Below, one piece after another: positions 33,760 to 42,474 of a DNA stretch of 46,589 bases. The stretch's first letter is position 1. The number at the start of each line of letters is the position of its first letter. Source of the DNA: Candidatus Obscuribacterales bacterium (GTDB lineage: Bacteria > Cyanobacteriota > Vampirovibrionia > Obscuribacterales > Obscuribacteraceae); the NCBI GenBank assembly GCA_019745505.1, contig JAIETE010000028.1, positions 1-46,589 on the forward strand. The letters are read 5' to 3'. Both the position numbers and the translations under genes were made by a program. Below the pieces are notes generated by a model. It had not been told where the DNA came from, did no database searches, and saw only the letters and a list, made by a program, of their open reading frames with translations.

Positions 33760-35997
33760 TCAAACAATTATATATGAGTCTTCCTGCAGAGCTGAAAGTT
33801 CAACACCCACCCAGGCAGCAGTTTCGAAGCGCTCATCTAGGGCATTGGCAGTGAGTTTGGCGACGATCGCGTCGAATTTAGGTGACAGGCCTGCCACTTT
33901 TTCAGCAGGATGCAACTGAGTAATGGGCGGCGGGTCGGAGCCGACAGTCAAGAAGTAGAGCGTAGCGCCCAGGGCATACAAATCGCTTTGCGGACAAGGC
34001 TGTCCTCGGAATTGTTCGGCGGGGGTATATGAATGCTTGCCTACGCAATCTCCGTCTTTGACATTAATGGAACTGCCGGCCACGCTGAAGTCAATCACTT
34101 TGATGCTGGCGTCCGGCATCAAGATAATGTTGTCCGGCGTGAAATCGCGATGAACAATCGGCGGAACGATCGAATGCAAATAGGCGAGCACCTTACACAT
34201 CTCACAACCCAGGCGTATCGCTTCCGCCTCAGAAATTGGTCCTTTGGTTGCGACTAGTTGACGCAGCGATTGTCCTTCCACGTGCTCGAGAACCAAATAG
34301 ACACGGCGGTCCTCAGTGAAAACGTCTTGAAGCTTCACGATATTTGGATGATCGAGCCGGGCGAGAATCGAGCCTTCGTTCTCAAAGTCAGCGGCGGATT
34401 CAATCAAGTTGCCCATGTCGTCGTCACCAGTCAAAATAAATTCTTTGATGACGACCGATTGATCATCTGCATTGCGCGCCAGATAAACATTCGCCTGTCC
34501 GCCCGATTCAAGCTTGCCGGTGACTGTAAGTTTTCCGCCCCTCAGAGTATCTCCAGCCTCCAGCAATTCTCTGCGTTGACGATCAGCATTAGAAGTGAGC
34601 AAATCAAACCAAATCTGCGTGTATCGAGTTTCGGCAAGAACACTCGAACCCAAAAGCACTTGCTGTACTCCATCAGGAATCACCACTAACGGTGCCCATT
34701 TTCTTACCGCATAGAAAACTCGAGCTCGATCGTCCTTATTCATTTGCCAAAGACGCAATTTAATTGACTGCCCGACAGAACCCGACGTGCGGAATTCAAG
34801 ATAGTCACATCGTCCGACTCTGTCGACAATGGCATCTGTGAATGCCGCTACTCGGTTTAGAACTCGGTAGACTACACTTTCTTTAGAAAAGAGTGAATCC
34901 GGCAGAGGATACAAACGGCCGAATCCTCCTTGCGTTACCTTGACCTGGTCCAAGTCTTTCCACTTGATTTTGACCGGCAAATAGTCCGGATAACAAAACC
35001 ACATCAGCTCGGCAAACCAGCCTTTTATATTCTTCTTTTCGATGAATTTCTCGTCCAGCACGACATCGTATGCAGTGCTGCTGAAGTTGAGGGGATAAGT
35101 AAACCAAGCACGAAAGAAAAGTGCACTCATACACCAGCCGATGCTGGAGATGTAAAAGCCAATCAAAATGATTACTTTTGTGAATTGCGGATCTCGAGAC
35201 GGATACCCAAGTAGCGCATCGATTCCGAAGAAGTTATACACGCCGATGGTGGCTGCTGCTGGAATGCCCAGGGTAAATATAGCCATGAGGGTAATCGCGA
35301 ACGCCGGAGAATGGTAGAAGTTGGCTTCCTCATCCTCGACAGGTTTTGAGACTGTCTGCTCGATGATGATCTTGTCGGGTGAAAATAGATCGGCACGAAC
35401 GTAATTCTCTCTTTTCGAGAACATTTTTCCGACGAACGTGACGAACATCCAGATAACAATTAGTGGTCCAAACCAGAGCGCGACACCCGCCATCAAAAAT
35501 GGGCGGATCTGTCCGACACCCTCGTAAAAGTAGCCCCCGTACTTGTTTACATATCTCAGGCGAGCGACCAACCTCTCAAATTTTTGACGCGGTCCGGCGG
35601 GAAGAAATTTGCGGAGTTCTTGATACGCGAATACAGTCAGCACCACCAGCATAATCGGCAGAAGAACTTTTGGCAGAAGGAACAACGTCACAGGCACAGC
35701 GAAAATCATTGATAAAACCAGCCAGGGCTTCTCTTTGATCAATTGTTGAAACTCTAGAACGAATTTATGCGCGCCAATGAAAGTCGTCCACGGCTCAGAC
35801 GCGGGCGCACTCAACAATTCGCAAACGGCCTCAGCAGTGGCTTCGGGCGCATTTTTCGAAACTGGTTCAGCGGCACCATCAGATTGCACCGAGACAATTA
35901 GATCGGAAAATTCCTTCACGACAAGCTCAGGACTCTCTTCGAGAGTGGTTGCAGGCTCGACGTGATTGCCAATTCCCTTGCGCCTTTTCGTAGTCAT
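33760..35997 (-). CDS. Membrane Ser/Thr protein kinase with C-terminal kinase domain
   Basis: The product is 745 residues. The first 470 contain two pairs of membrane helices (PWLVLSMIFAVPVTLFLLP, ALWFGPLIVIWMFVTFVG, FAITLMAIFTLGIPAAATIG, ILIGFYISSIGWCMSALFF) and a PH-like segment with KIKWKDLDQVKV. The kinase domain, about 480-740, has a Gly-rich loop ESGGQANVYLA, Lys in VVIKEF, Glu in FENEGSILARL, and HRD at 616-618 with TPDN. The usual DFG reads DFS (636-638). TPAEQ replaces APE. It should autophosphorylate or phosphorylate cytosolic or membrane partners; the DFS variant may alter Mg handling. It overlaps the upstream kinase gene by 1 bp and lies upstream of DUF2207. Confidence 0.9.
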   Translation of the reverse strand: MTTKRRKGIGNHVEPATTLEESPELVVKEFSDLIVSVQSDGAAEPVSKNAPEATAEAVCELLSAPASEPWTTFIGAHKFVLEFQQLIKEKPWLVLSMIFAVPVTLFLLPKVLLPIMLVVLTVFAYQELRKFLPAGPRQKFERLVARLRYVNKYGGYFYEGVGQIRPFLMAGVALWFGPLIVIWMFVTFVGKMFSKRENYVRADLFSPDKIIIEQTVSKPVEDEEANFYHSPAFAITLMAIFTLGIPAAATIGVYNFFGIDALLGYPSRDPQFTKVIILIGFYISSIGWCMSALFFRAWFTYPLNFSSTAYDVVLDEKFIEKKNIKGWFAELMWFCYPDYLPVKIKWKDLDQVKVTQGGFGRLYPLPDSLFSKESVVYRVLNRVAAFTDAIVDRVGRCDYLEFRTSGSVGQSIKLRLWQMNKDDRARVFYAVRKWAPLVVIPDGVQQVLLGSSVLAETRYTQIWFDLLTSNADRQRRELLEAGDTLRGGKLTVTGKLESGGQANVYLARNADDQSVVIKEFILTGDDDMGNLIESAADFENEGSILARLDHPNIVKLQDVFTEDRRVYLVLEHVEGQSLRQLVATKGPISEAEAIRLGCEMCKVLAYLHSIVPPIVHRDFTPDNIILMPDASIKVIDFSVAGSSINVKDGDCVGKHSYTPAEQFRGQPCPQSDLYALGATLYFLTVGSDPPPITQLHPAEKVAGLSPKFDAIVAKLTANALDERFETAAWVGVELSALQEDSYIIV

Positions 35998-38906
35998 TAC
36001 AGCGTCTCTTGGTTGATTTGCCTTTCGACCTTAACTTTCTTCTTCTGTCGCGCGCTCACCTTCAGTGTTTTCTCCGGAAGCGCATCGGCCAACAATTTAA
36101 TCGTTCGTGCCGCGTCTGCTGCATCCGACTCATGCTCATTCGAAGAATTATCGGCTTGCTCGACAACGGTTATCGGCGCAACCTCCGACACAAGCCCGGG
36201 GTGCGTTTCCGGCACTGGCACTGGACTTTTATTGAGCACGGACAGCAAAACCTGCCTTACAACCTGAATATTTTCAGGTCTCAGCTCTTCCTCGAAATCG
36301 GTCATGGACTTGATCAAATTGCTCATCAGTTGAGCCGAAGTGCCCGAGCCCAATTCCGGCTGGCATTGCATTAGTGCGACCGGCTCTTTTGCGGTCAGCA
36401 AATAGTTCATCGTCACTCCCAGGCTGTAGATATCACTGCGCTTGGAAGCTTTGCCTCGCAACTGTTCCGGAGCGACGTAGCTCTGTTTGCCGATCAAAGT
36501 TCCCGTAATACCCTCAATGAATTGGTGGGCGGCACCGAAATCAATCAAACGGGCCCCATCGTACTCACCGACAACGATGTTCTCGGGCGTCACATCTCGA
36601 TGAATGATGTCCTTCGAGTGCAGATAGTCGAGCACATCGCAAAGACTCAGTGCCCAGGTGGCAACATCTTCGATGCTTCGCGCACCATAAGTATCGACAA
36701 TAAATTTCAAATCATGTCCCTTGAAATGGTCGAGAAGCAAGAAATGATTGTTGTCCTTACTGAAGGCATCGATCACGCCGGCAATGCCCACATGATTCAA
36801 TGCCCGCATAACTTCGCACTCCCTTTGAAAAATGCGCAGATGCTCTTTGGACGCTTCATCGTCTTTCGGCATGACCAATTGTTTCAGTACCGCCAGCTTG
36901 CCAGTGGCGAGCCGCACCAGATAAACAGCTGAAAGCGGCTTATTAGCAAGCACTTTCACGATACGAAGGTCGTGGCTCTCCAGTTTTTCGCCACCTGCAA
37001 ATGGAACGAAGATAGAGGACTTGAATTTACCGCGCCGTACATGAGGGTCGGATGATGACTTAGCCTCAGCGCCTTTCGATAGTTTTACTCTCAGCTCCAC
37101 AATATCAGCGCTTAGTTCACAGTCTTCGGCATGCTCGTCAACGCGCTCGAGCAACAGGCGCAAGTCTTCGGGAGGCATGTCCATCACTCTGAAAGACAGC
37201 GAGCCGCCGGTGCGAAAACAAATTTTGACGCGACGCTTATCTTTTGCATATTCGATATCGGGAACGCACTTGCCTTTGAGCGTGACTGACTTTATGTCCA
37301 CATATAGCCTGAAAGTGCGCAACCACATCGAAGCAAAGGGCCCGTCAGGAGCCGAGATACCATCTTCATTGACGATGATTCGACGTCCCGCCCGGTGTGG
37401 CAGGAATACGCAACCCGTAACAGCCAATGGACCTGATGCGTACATCGCCAAAACGGCAGCCATAAAATAGCGCATGTTCAGATTGTATTCAGTCGAGACG
37501 TGCCGCAGCCCACTGTCGACAATGGAGAAGTCCAACCAATTGCGAATGGCAATACCGAGTCCGCCGCCAGTGAATGCGACCAGAGAAAATACCACCGCAT
37601 ACCAAAAGAGCAACCACCAGAATGTGCGAGCCGCATGGGCAAAAAATCTGCTCTCATATTTAAGGCGCAACTTGTCGCCGGTCGCTCTCACCGCGGCAAG
37701 AGTAGATTCGGCCAGGCCTAACTTACCGGCTGCCCCCATCAAGCGGCGCATCAGCGCGGCATAAAATGCAGCACCCCGCATGACCAGCGAAAAGGGCAGA
37801 ACAAAGAGTCCAATTGCCACCAAGCACTTAACTATGAAAGTGACTACGCTTTCTTCTTTCAGCGCCCCAGATTCCTCTGTGGGAAGACCTGGAGGATCCC
37901 TCAATGCCGGCAACAGACCAGATTGATTTTCGCCCGTTCCGGGCGAGTTGGCAAAAGCGTCACCGCCATTGAATTCAGATTCCATAATGGTGACCGCTGG
38001 ATTGTCCACACCGTCGGCAAACGGATCTGCTGCAGGCGCCAAAAGACGGCTGTGTTTGCTGTAGACCGCACTTTCTTGCAAAGGATAAATATTGGCATCC
38101 CGAGCAGAAATTATGAATTGATTGGCCAACATATCTCCCACACTGCCCTGTGGAAAGCTGAGAAAGAAGACAATTCCCGCATACCAGACCAAAAAAGCGT
38201 ACACAGGCAATTCAGCTACGCATTGTTTAGTCGCCCGCCGCAAATAACTTGCAAATCTGTGCATCAATGATTGGCGAGAACGACCCGCTAATGTTTCACT
38301 CTTAGCGCTCCAACATCTGGAAAGTCTTCCAATTCCTATGAGGGGAAGAGAAATCAACGCCAGAGCAGAGAGCGCATAGGTGTTGAACATAATTGGAAGC
38401 GCAGCTTGCATGCCTGTGGGGCGGACGAATAGAGGCGTATGCAAAAACATGTCGCCCGCAACCGTGGCGATGTATCCGAATGAAATGCTCAACGCGCCGA
38501 TAGTTATCCAGCGCCACTCTCGTGACGTGAATTTTGTCACCGTGGACACCAGGCAAAACAGCAAGGCCCAGGATGCCAGATCTTGCATACAACTGGCTAT
38601 GCCGTGTTTTAAGAACTGATAGACCATCGAACCGGCGGCTAACGAAAGAAAAAATGCGTTGAAGCTGAAGGGAGACTTCTGACAAATCTCGGTAATACGA
38701 GCAGACAGCGGAGAATACAGCTTAGCGTACCGTATGAAAAATCCGCAGGCACAGAGAAGCATGCACGTCACAGAAACACCGTGCGTCCCCTGAAGCAAGA
38801 AACCGACAACCAGGGCAGTCGAAGTTATCCACTGGATTCGGCTTTCGAGCTCACGCGGCGACAGAGATCGGAGTCGACCGGTTTCTTCTTGCGGCAGTTG
38901 TAGCAT
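35997..38906 (-). CDS. Large membrane Ser/Thr protein kinase with C-terminal kinase domain
   Basis: The product is 969 residues. About 640 N-terminal residues carry many helices (ITSTALVVGFLLQGTHGV, SLAAGSMVYQFLKHGIAS, LFCLVSTVTKF, FLVWYAGIVFFLSF, LVAIGLFVLPFSLVM, WWLLFWYAVVFSLVAFTG) and a PH-like stretch near IIVNEDGISAPDG. The kinase domain (about 640-895) has Lys in AVLKQL, HRDVTPEN (769-776) and DFG (789-791), plus APEQ. The Gly-rich loop is replaced by VLANKPLSAVYLVR. A tail rich in Pro/Lys follows. Its TAA and the next gene's ATG share one base (TAATG), so they are translationally coupled. It is the first gene of the leftward arm of the divergent cluster. Confidence 0.9.
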   Translation of the reverse strand: MLQLPQEETGRLRSLSPRELESRIQWITSTALVVGFLLQGTHGVSVTCMLLCACGFFIRYAKLYSPLSARITEICQKSPFSFNAFFLSLAAGSMVYQFLKHGIASCMQDLASWALLFCLVSTVTKFTSREWRWITIGALSISFGYIATVAGDMFLHTPLFVRPTGMQAALPIMFNTYALSALALISLPLIGIGRLSRCWSAKSETLAGRSRQSLMHRFASYLRRATKQCVAELPVYAFLVWYAGIVFFLSFPQGSVGDMLANQFIISARDANIYPLQESAVYSKHSRLLAPAADPFADGVDNPAVTIMESEFNGGDAFANSPGTGENQSGLLPALRDPPGLPTEESGALKEESVVTFIVKCLVAIGLFVLPFSLVMRGAAFYAALMRRLMGAAGKLGLAESTLAAVRATGDKLRLKYESRFFAHAARTFWWLLFWYAVVFSLVAFTGGGLGIAIRNWLDFSIVDSGLRHVSTEYNLNMRYFMAAVLAMYASGPLAVTGCVFLPHRAGRRIIVNEDGISAPDGPFASMWLRTFRLYVDIKSVTLKGKCVPDIEYAKDKRRVKICFRTGGSLSFRVMDMPPEDLRLLLERVDEHAEDCELSADIVELRVKLSKGAEAKSSSDPHVRRGKFKSSIFVPFAGGEKLESHDLRIVKVLANKPLSAVYLVRLATGKLAVLKQLVMPKDDEASKEHLRIFQRECEVMRALNHVGIAGVIDAFSKDNNHFLLLDHFKGHDLKFIVDTYGARSIEDVATWALSLCDVLDYLHSKDIIHRDVTPENIVVGEYDGARLIDFGAAHQFIEGITGTLIGKQSYVAPEQLRGKASKRSDIYSLGVTMNYLLTAKEPVALMQCQPELGSGTSAQLMSNLIKSMTDFEEELRPENIQVVRQVLLSVLNKSPVPVPETHPGLVSEVAPITVVEQADNSSNEHESDAADAARTIKLLADALPEKTLKVSARQKKKVKVERQINQETL

Positions 38907-38936
38907 CTTTAGTAAGCGCCGTAATGGTGCGATTTA

Positions 38937-38966
38937 AGGGTATGTCACCGCAGCCATGGTTGTCAA
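38937..38966 (-). promoter_or_regulatory. Candidate promoter of the kinase operon
   Basis: On the minus strand TTGACA (38961-38966) is followed after 18 bp by TACCCT (38937-38942), a weak -10. It would start the kinase-kinase-DUF2207 transcript about 25 bases before the ATG at 38906. Confidence 0.35.
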
Positions 38967-39070
38967 GAGAAGAAATGATGAAGGCAGACAGGGGTTTAAC
39001 CTGTTGACAAAGAGCCGAAAACCGCTAGCAGGGGCGTTGCCAACCGGCAAAACCCTGTTCTATTCGGAGG

Positions 39071-39076
39071 TATAAT
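39071..39076 (+). promoter_or_regulatory. Candidate -10 element of lemA
   Basis: A perfect TATAAT on the plus strand 24 bp before lemA. No good -35 lies 16-18 bp upstream, so it may need an activator. Confidence 0.35.
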
Positions 39077-39099
39077 CGAACCACCATCTGGAGGTTCGT

Positions 39100-39729
39100 A
39101 TGTACATCGCAATCGGAATGCTGGTTTTCCTGGGAGTCATAGCCCTCTGGATGGTCGGCACATACAACCAACTGGTCATGCTCAGACAGAGCGTCAGGGA
39201 AAGCTGGTCGGCAATTGAGACCGAGCTGCGACGACGTTATGACTTGATTCCCAATCTTGTCGAAACTGTCAAAGGTTATGCCGGACATGAGAAGGAGACT
39301 CTGGAGGCGGTTATCAAAGCGCGAAACAGCGCCGCCGCTGTTTCCGGCGCACCGGAAGCTCAAGCACTGGCAAACAATGCTCTGACCGGCGCCCTGACAA
39401 AGCTTATGGCGCTCAGCGAAGCTTATCCGCAGTTAAAAGCCAACGAAAATTTCAATCAGTTGCAAAACTCGCTGAACGATACCGAAACAAGAATTTCTCA
39501 GGCCCGCCGTTTTTACAATGCGAACGTGCGCGAGATGAATACGGCGGTCGAAACCTTCCCTTCCGTTCTAATTGCCGGTCCCATGGGATTCAAACCGCAA
39601 ACTTATTTCGGAATCGAAGATCCCAATGCCTTCGATCCAGTGAAAATAAGCTTTGGCGGCAACAACGCCGCGCCGGAAACGGGTGGAGTAATAAAGCTCA
39701 ATTCTGCAATCGAAGAGAAGAGGAATTAG
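39100..39729 (+). CDS. lemA: LemA family membrane protein
   Basis: The product is 209 residues from ATG 39100, with GGAGG at 39090-39094. One N-terminal membrane helix (IAIGMLVFLGVIALWMVG) is followed by the LemA signature: YNQLVMLRQSVRESWSAIET, RRRYDLIPNLVETVKGYAGHE, ARRFYNANVREMNTAVETFP. The rest is a four-helix bundle on the far side of the membrane. The biochemical role of LemA is not settled; pairing with DUF2207 and TPM-type proteins is common. It begins the rightward arm of the divergent cluster and lies 30 bp before the response regulator. Confidence 0.93.
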   Translation: MYIAIGMLVFLGVIALWMVGTYNQLVMLRQSVRESWSAIETELRRRYDLIPNLVETVKGYAGHEKETLEAVIKARNSAAAVSGAPEAQALANNALTGALTKLMALSEAYPQLKANENFNQLQNSLNDTETRISQARRFYNANVREMNTAVETFPSVLIAGPMGFKPQTYFGIEDPNAFDPVKISFGGNNAAPETGGVIKLNSAIEEKRN

Positions 39730-39759
39730 CCGAGAGCAAGGCTCCAGGCTCTAGAAAAC

Positions 39760-40446
39760 ATGGCAAAAATACTGATAGTTGAAGACGACCTGGATCTTCG
39801 TCAAATCGTCGAAGATTGGCTCAAACACGATCATCATCTTATCGAAACAGCCTCAAAGGGCGATGAGGCGATGGAACTGATCGGCATCTATCCATATGAT
39901 TTGATCATTCTCGACTGGCAGCTGCCGGTGTTCGACGGCATTCAGATTTTGAAGAAGTTTCGCCAGGATGGCGGAAAAACGCCGGTGCTGATGCTGACCG
40001 GTCAAGATCTGGCCGAACAGATCGAGCAGGGGCTCGATTCAGGCGCAGACGATTATTTGACCAAACCATTTCACATGAAAGAGCTTTCTGCGCGCATTCG
40101 AGCATTGCTGCGACGACCGCAAACAGTGACCGACAATGTGCTCAAGGCAGCCGATATAAGCTTGAATCCTCGCACCTTTGCAGTCACCAAAGGTGGTGCC
40201 GACATTCGCCTTTTGCCTAAGGAATTTGCCTTGCTGGAATTTCTGATGCGCCATCCGAATCAAGTCTTCAGCGCAGAAGCTTTGCTCGACAGAGTCTGGC
40301 GCTCGGAGAATGACGCCGCGCCCGAGACTGTTCGCACCTGTATCAAGCGGTTGCGCAGAAAAATCGACGCCGACAGCGAGGAATCCGTGATTCAAACATT
40401 GCATGGAGTCGGCTACAAACTCCATGCGCCGGAATTGAAAACCTAG
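39760..40446 (+). CDS. OmpR/PhoB-family response regulator
   Basis: The product is 228 residues. The REC domain has the EDD acidic pocket at residues 8-10, phospho-acceptor Asp52 (ILDWQLPVFDG), Thr in LMLTGQD and Lys in LTKPFH. The C-terminal winged-helix domain shows LLPKEFALLEFLMRHPNQVFS, and PETVRTCIKRLRRKI is the recognition helix, with the GVGYKLH wing. It should bind DNA as a dimer when phosphorylated. The partner kinase is the next gene (40579). Confidence 0.95.
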   Translation: MAKILIVEDDLDLRQIVEDWLKHDHHLIETASKGDEAMELIGIYPYDLIILDWQLPVFDGIQILKKFRQDGGKTPVLMLTGQDLAEQIEQGLDSGADDYLTKPFHMKELSARIRALLRRPQTVTDNVLKAADISLNPRTFAVTKGGADIRLLPKEFALLEFLMRHPNQVFSAEALLDRVWRSENDAAPETVRTCIKRLRRKIDADSEESVIQTLHGVGYKLHAPELKT

Positions 40447-40538
40447 TCGCACAGCCTGTACGCTGGACCGAATTAGCAGCCGGCAGCGGACTTGCGGGCA
40501 CTATCGGGGTATAACACCTTTGGATGCCTTAACTAACG

Positions 40539-40559
40539 CGCCCGTCCGAGATTCGGGCG
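40539..40559 (+). other. Hairpin between the response regulator and histidine kinase genes
   Basis: CGCCCG (40539-40544) pairs with CGGGCG (40554-40559) with a 9-nt loop, about 20 bp before the kinase GTG. No T-run, so it is more likely a processing or translational feature than a terminator. Confidence 0.35.
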
Positions 40560-40578
40560 GCAAATAAATCGGTACGCT

Positions 40579-42474
40579 GTGAGACTTAAGCTCTCCCACA
40601 AAGGTTTAATCCTTGTAGCCATCCCTCTCATTTTCGAGTTGGGATTCGTAGCGACGCTTTACCAGATGCTCAATGAGACGGAAAAGGAGGTACAGCGCGA
40701 GGCGCGAGCGCGTGCCATATCGAAAGAGCTGAATAAACTGCACTCATTGATGACCCAGCAAGCTGCCGGTATTTCGGGCTATGGGCTGATTGGCACTTTC
40801 AGCATGGCAAAACGTTATCAGCATGCCTCAGAATTGATACCGGAAGTCTTCAAAGAATTGAAGCGGCTGGTAGCGGGAAACAAGGAGGAGGAAAAGAAGG
40901 TTGACGACCTGGAAGCCTTCCTCAATAGCGCAGTTTCGGACTTTCGCTCCGTCAAACAAATGATCGACTCGGGAGAGCAAGCATCGGCTCGCAGCTACCT
41001 CAACTCTATGCGCAGCAAGATTCCCATGCTGGCGGCAAAATTCGACACGCTTGCAGTCGAGGAGCGCAAGATCGAAGACCTCAGCCCCAAGCTTCAGGCT
41101 GAATCACGAGACAAAACAAAACAGCTTCTGCTCGCCGGCGTGGCGCTCAACATCATCATTGCGGTTTCCCTTGCCGTCTATTTCAACCGCGGCACAGCTC
41201 GCCGTCTCAACGTGCTCATGGACAACACTTACAGGCTGGCGAGCGGTCTGCCTCTCAATCCACCGCTGCCTGGAGGAGATGAAATCGCCCACCTCGACAA
41301 GGTTTTCAACAAAATGGCGGTGGCATTGAAAGACGCCGCAGAAAAAGAGCGCGCCGTTTTGGAAAATTTGCAGCAATCGGAAAGACGAGTGCGAACGATC
41401 GTAGAAACAATGCCTACCGGATTGGTCATCATCAACAAAGAAGGCTTAATAGAATCGATCAACCCGGCCACCGAAAGGATGTTCGCTTATGATATCGCCG
41501 CGCTCGCAGGCCAGCCGGTGCAGAAGTTGTTTCCCAAAGAAGTGGCATCTGGTGTGGAGGACATACTGCAAAAGCTTCTCACAAAAGGACGCCAGCACAT
41601 CTTGGATCTGGAAGCTGAAAAGGCTGACGGGCAATCATTTCCGGTCGAGGTTTCGGTGAACGAATTCGAAGCATTCGAAGGGGCGCGATACATGCTCGTC
41701 ATCTTAGATATTTCCGAACGTCGCGAAGTGCAGCGTATTAAACAAGAGTTCGTATCCATGGTCAGCCACGAATTGCGCTCACCGCTAACATCCGTGCAAG
41801 GTTTTCTCTACATGCTGGCGGAGGATATTTACGGCAGCCTCAACGAGCAAGGCAAGAAGAACGTTCTTCTTGCAGAGCGAAATGTCACTCGACTAATCAA
41901 ACTGATCAACGATCTGCTCGATATTGACAAACTGGAAGCCGGGCGCCTGCGAATGAATTTCAAGCACACCGATCTCGATCAAGTGATTGAACGCGCTTTC
42001 GACGCTGTTCACAACCTTTCGCAGATGGAGCAAATCAAGCTTGAAAAATCAGGAATGTCAGTACAGCTGATCGCAGATCCGGATAGACTCGTTCAAGTGC
42101 TCGTAAATTTGCTCTCCAATGCAATCAAATACTCGCCGCCGAAGAGCAAAATAACCGTCGACACGTCGGTCACTGCATCGCTTACTGAAGTAAAAGTAAT
42201 AGACAGGGGAGCCGGAATACCTGAAAAATATCATCAATCGATTTTTGAGCGCTTTGAACAAGTAAACACCCCGGACCGCTCTCAAAAAGGCGGCAGTGGC
42301 TTGGGTCTGGCGATTTGTAAAGCAATAGTAGAGCAGCACGGCGGGCAAATAGGGCTCGCATCAGAAGAGGGCAAAGGCAGCACGTTTTGGTTTAAACTAC
42401 CGGAATCTCCGCCCGGCTACGATGACCTCGATGACGAGGAAGACGAAAAGGATGGAGACGAAAACGAAAATTGA
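40579..42474 (+). CDS. CHASE3-like membrane histidine kinase with HAMP and PAS domains
   Basis: The product is 631 residues from GTG 40579. TM1 is near residues 8-28 (GLILVAIPLIFELGFVATLY). An extracytoplasmic helical sensor of about 150 residues (QQAAGISGYGLIGTFSMAKR) looks like CHASE3. TM2 is near 180-200, then HAMP, PAS (VRTIVETMPTGLVIINKEG), HisKA with His397 (SMVSHELRSPLTS), and HATPase (LLSNAIKYSP, DRGAGIPEK, GSGLGLAICKAIVEQHGG). The last 16 residues are acidic (Asp/Glu). It follows its response regulator by 132 bp. Its coding region overlaps the next gene by about 23 bases. Confidence 0.93.
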   Translation: MRLKLSHKGLILVAIPLIFELGFVATLYQMLNETEKEVQREARARAISKELNKLHSLMTQQAAGISGYGLIGTFSMAKRYQHASELIPEVFKELKRLVAGNKEEEKKVDDLEAFLNSAVSDFRSVKQMIDSGEQASARSYLNSMRSKIPMLAAKFDTLAVEERKIEDLSPKLQAESRDKTKQLLLAGVALNIIIAVSLAVYFNRGTARRLNVLMDNTYRLASGLPLNPPLPGGDEIAHLDKVFNKMAVALKDAAEKERAVLENLQQSERRVRTIVETMPTGLVIINKEGLIESINPATERMFAYDIAALAGQPVQKLFPKEVASGVEDILQKLLTKGRQHILDLEAEKADGQSFPVEVSVNEFEAFEGARYMLVILDISERREVQRIKQEFVSMVSHELRSPLTSVQGFLYMLAEDIYGSLNEQGKKNVLLAERNVTRLIKLINDLLDIDKLEAGRLRMNFKHTDLDQVIERAFDAVHNLSQMEQIKLEKSGMSVQLIADPDRLVQVLVNLLSNAIKYSPPKSKITVDTSVTASLTEVKVIDRGAGIPEKYHQSIFERFEQVNTPDRSQKGGSGLGLAICKAIVEQHGGQIGLASEEGKGSTFWFKLPESPPGYDDLDDEEDEKDGDENEN

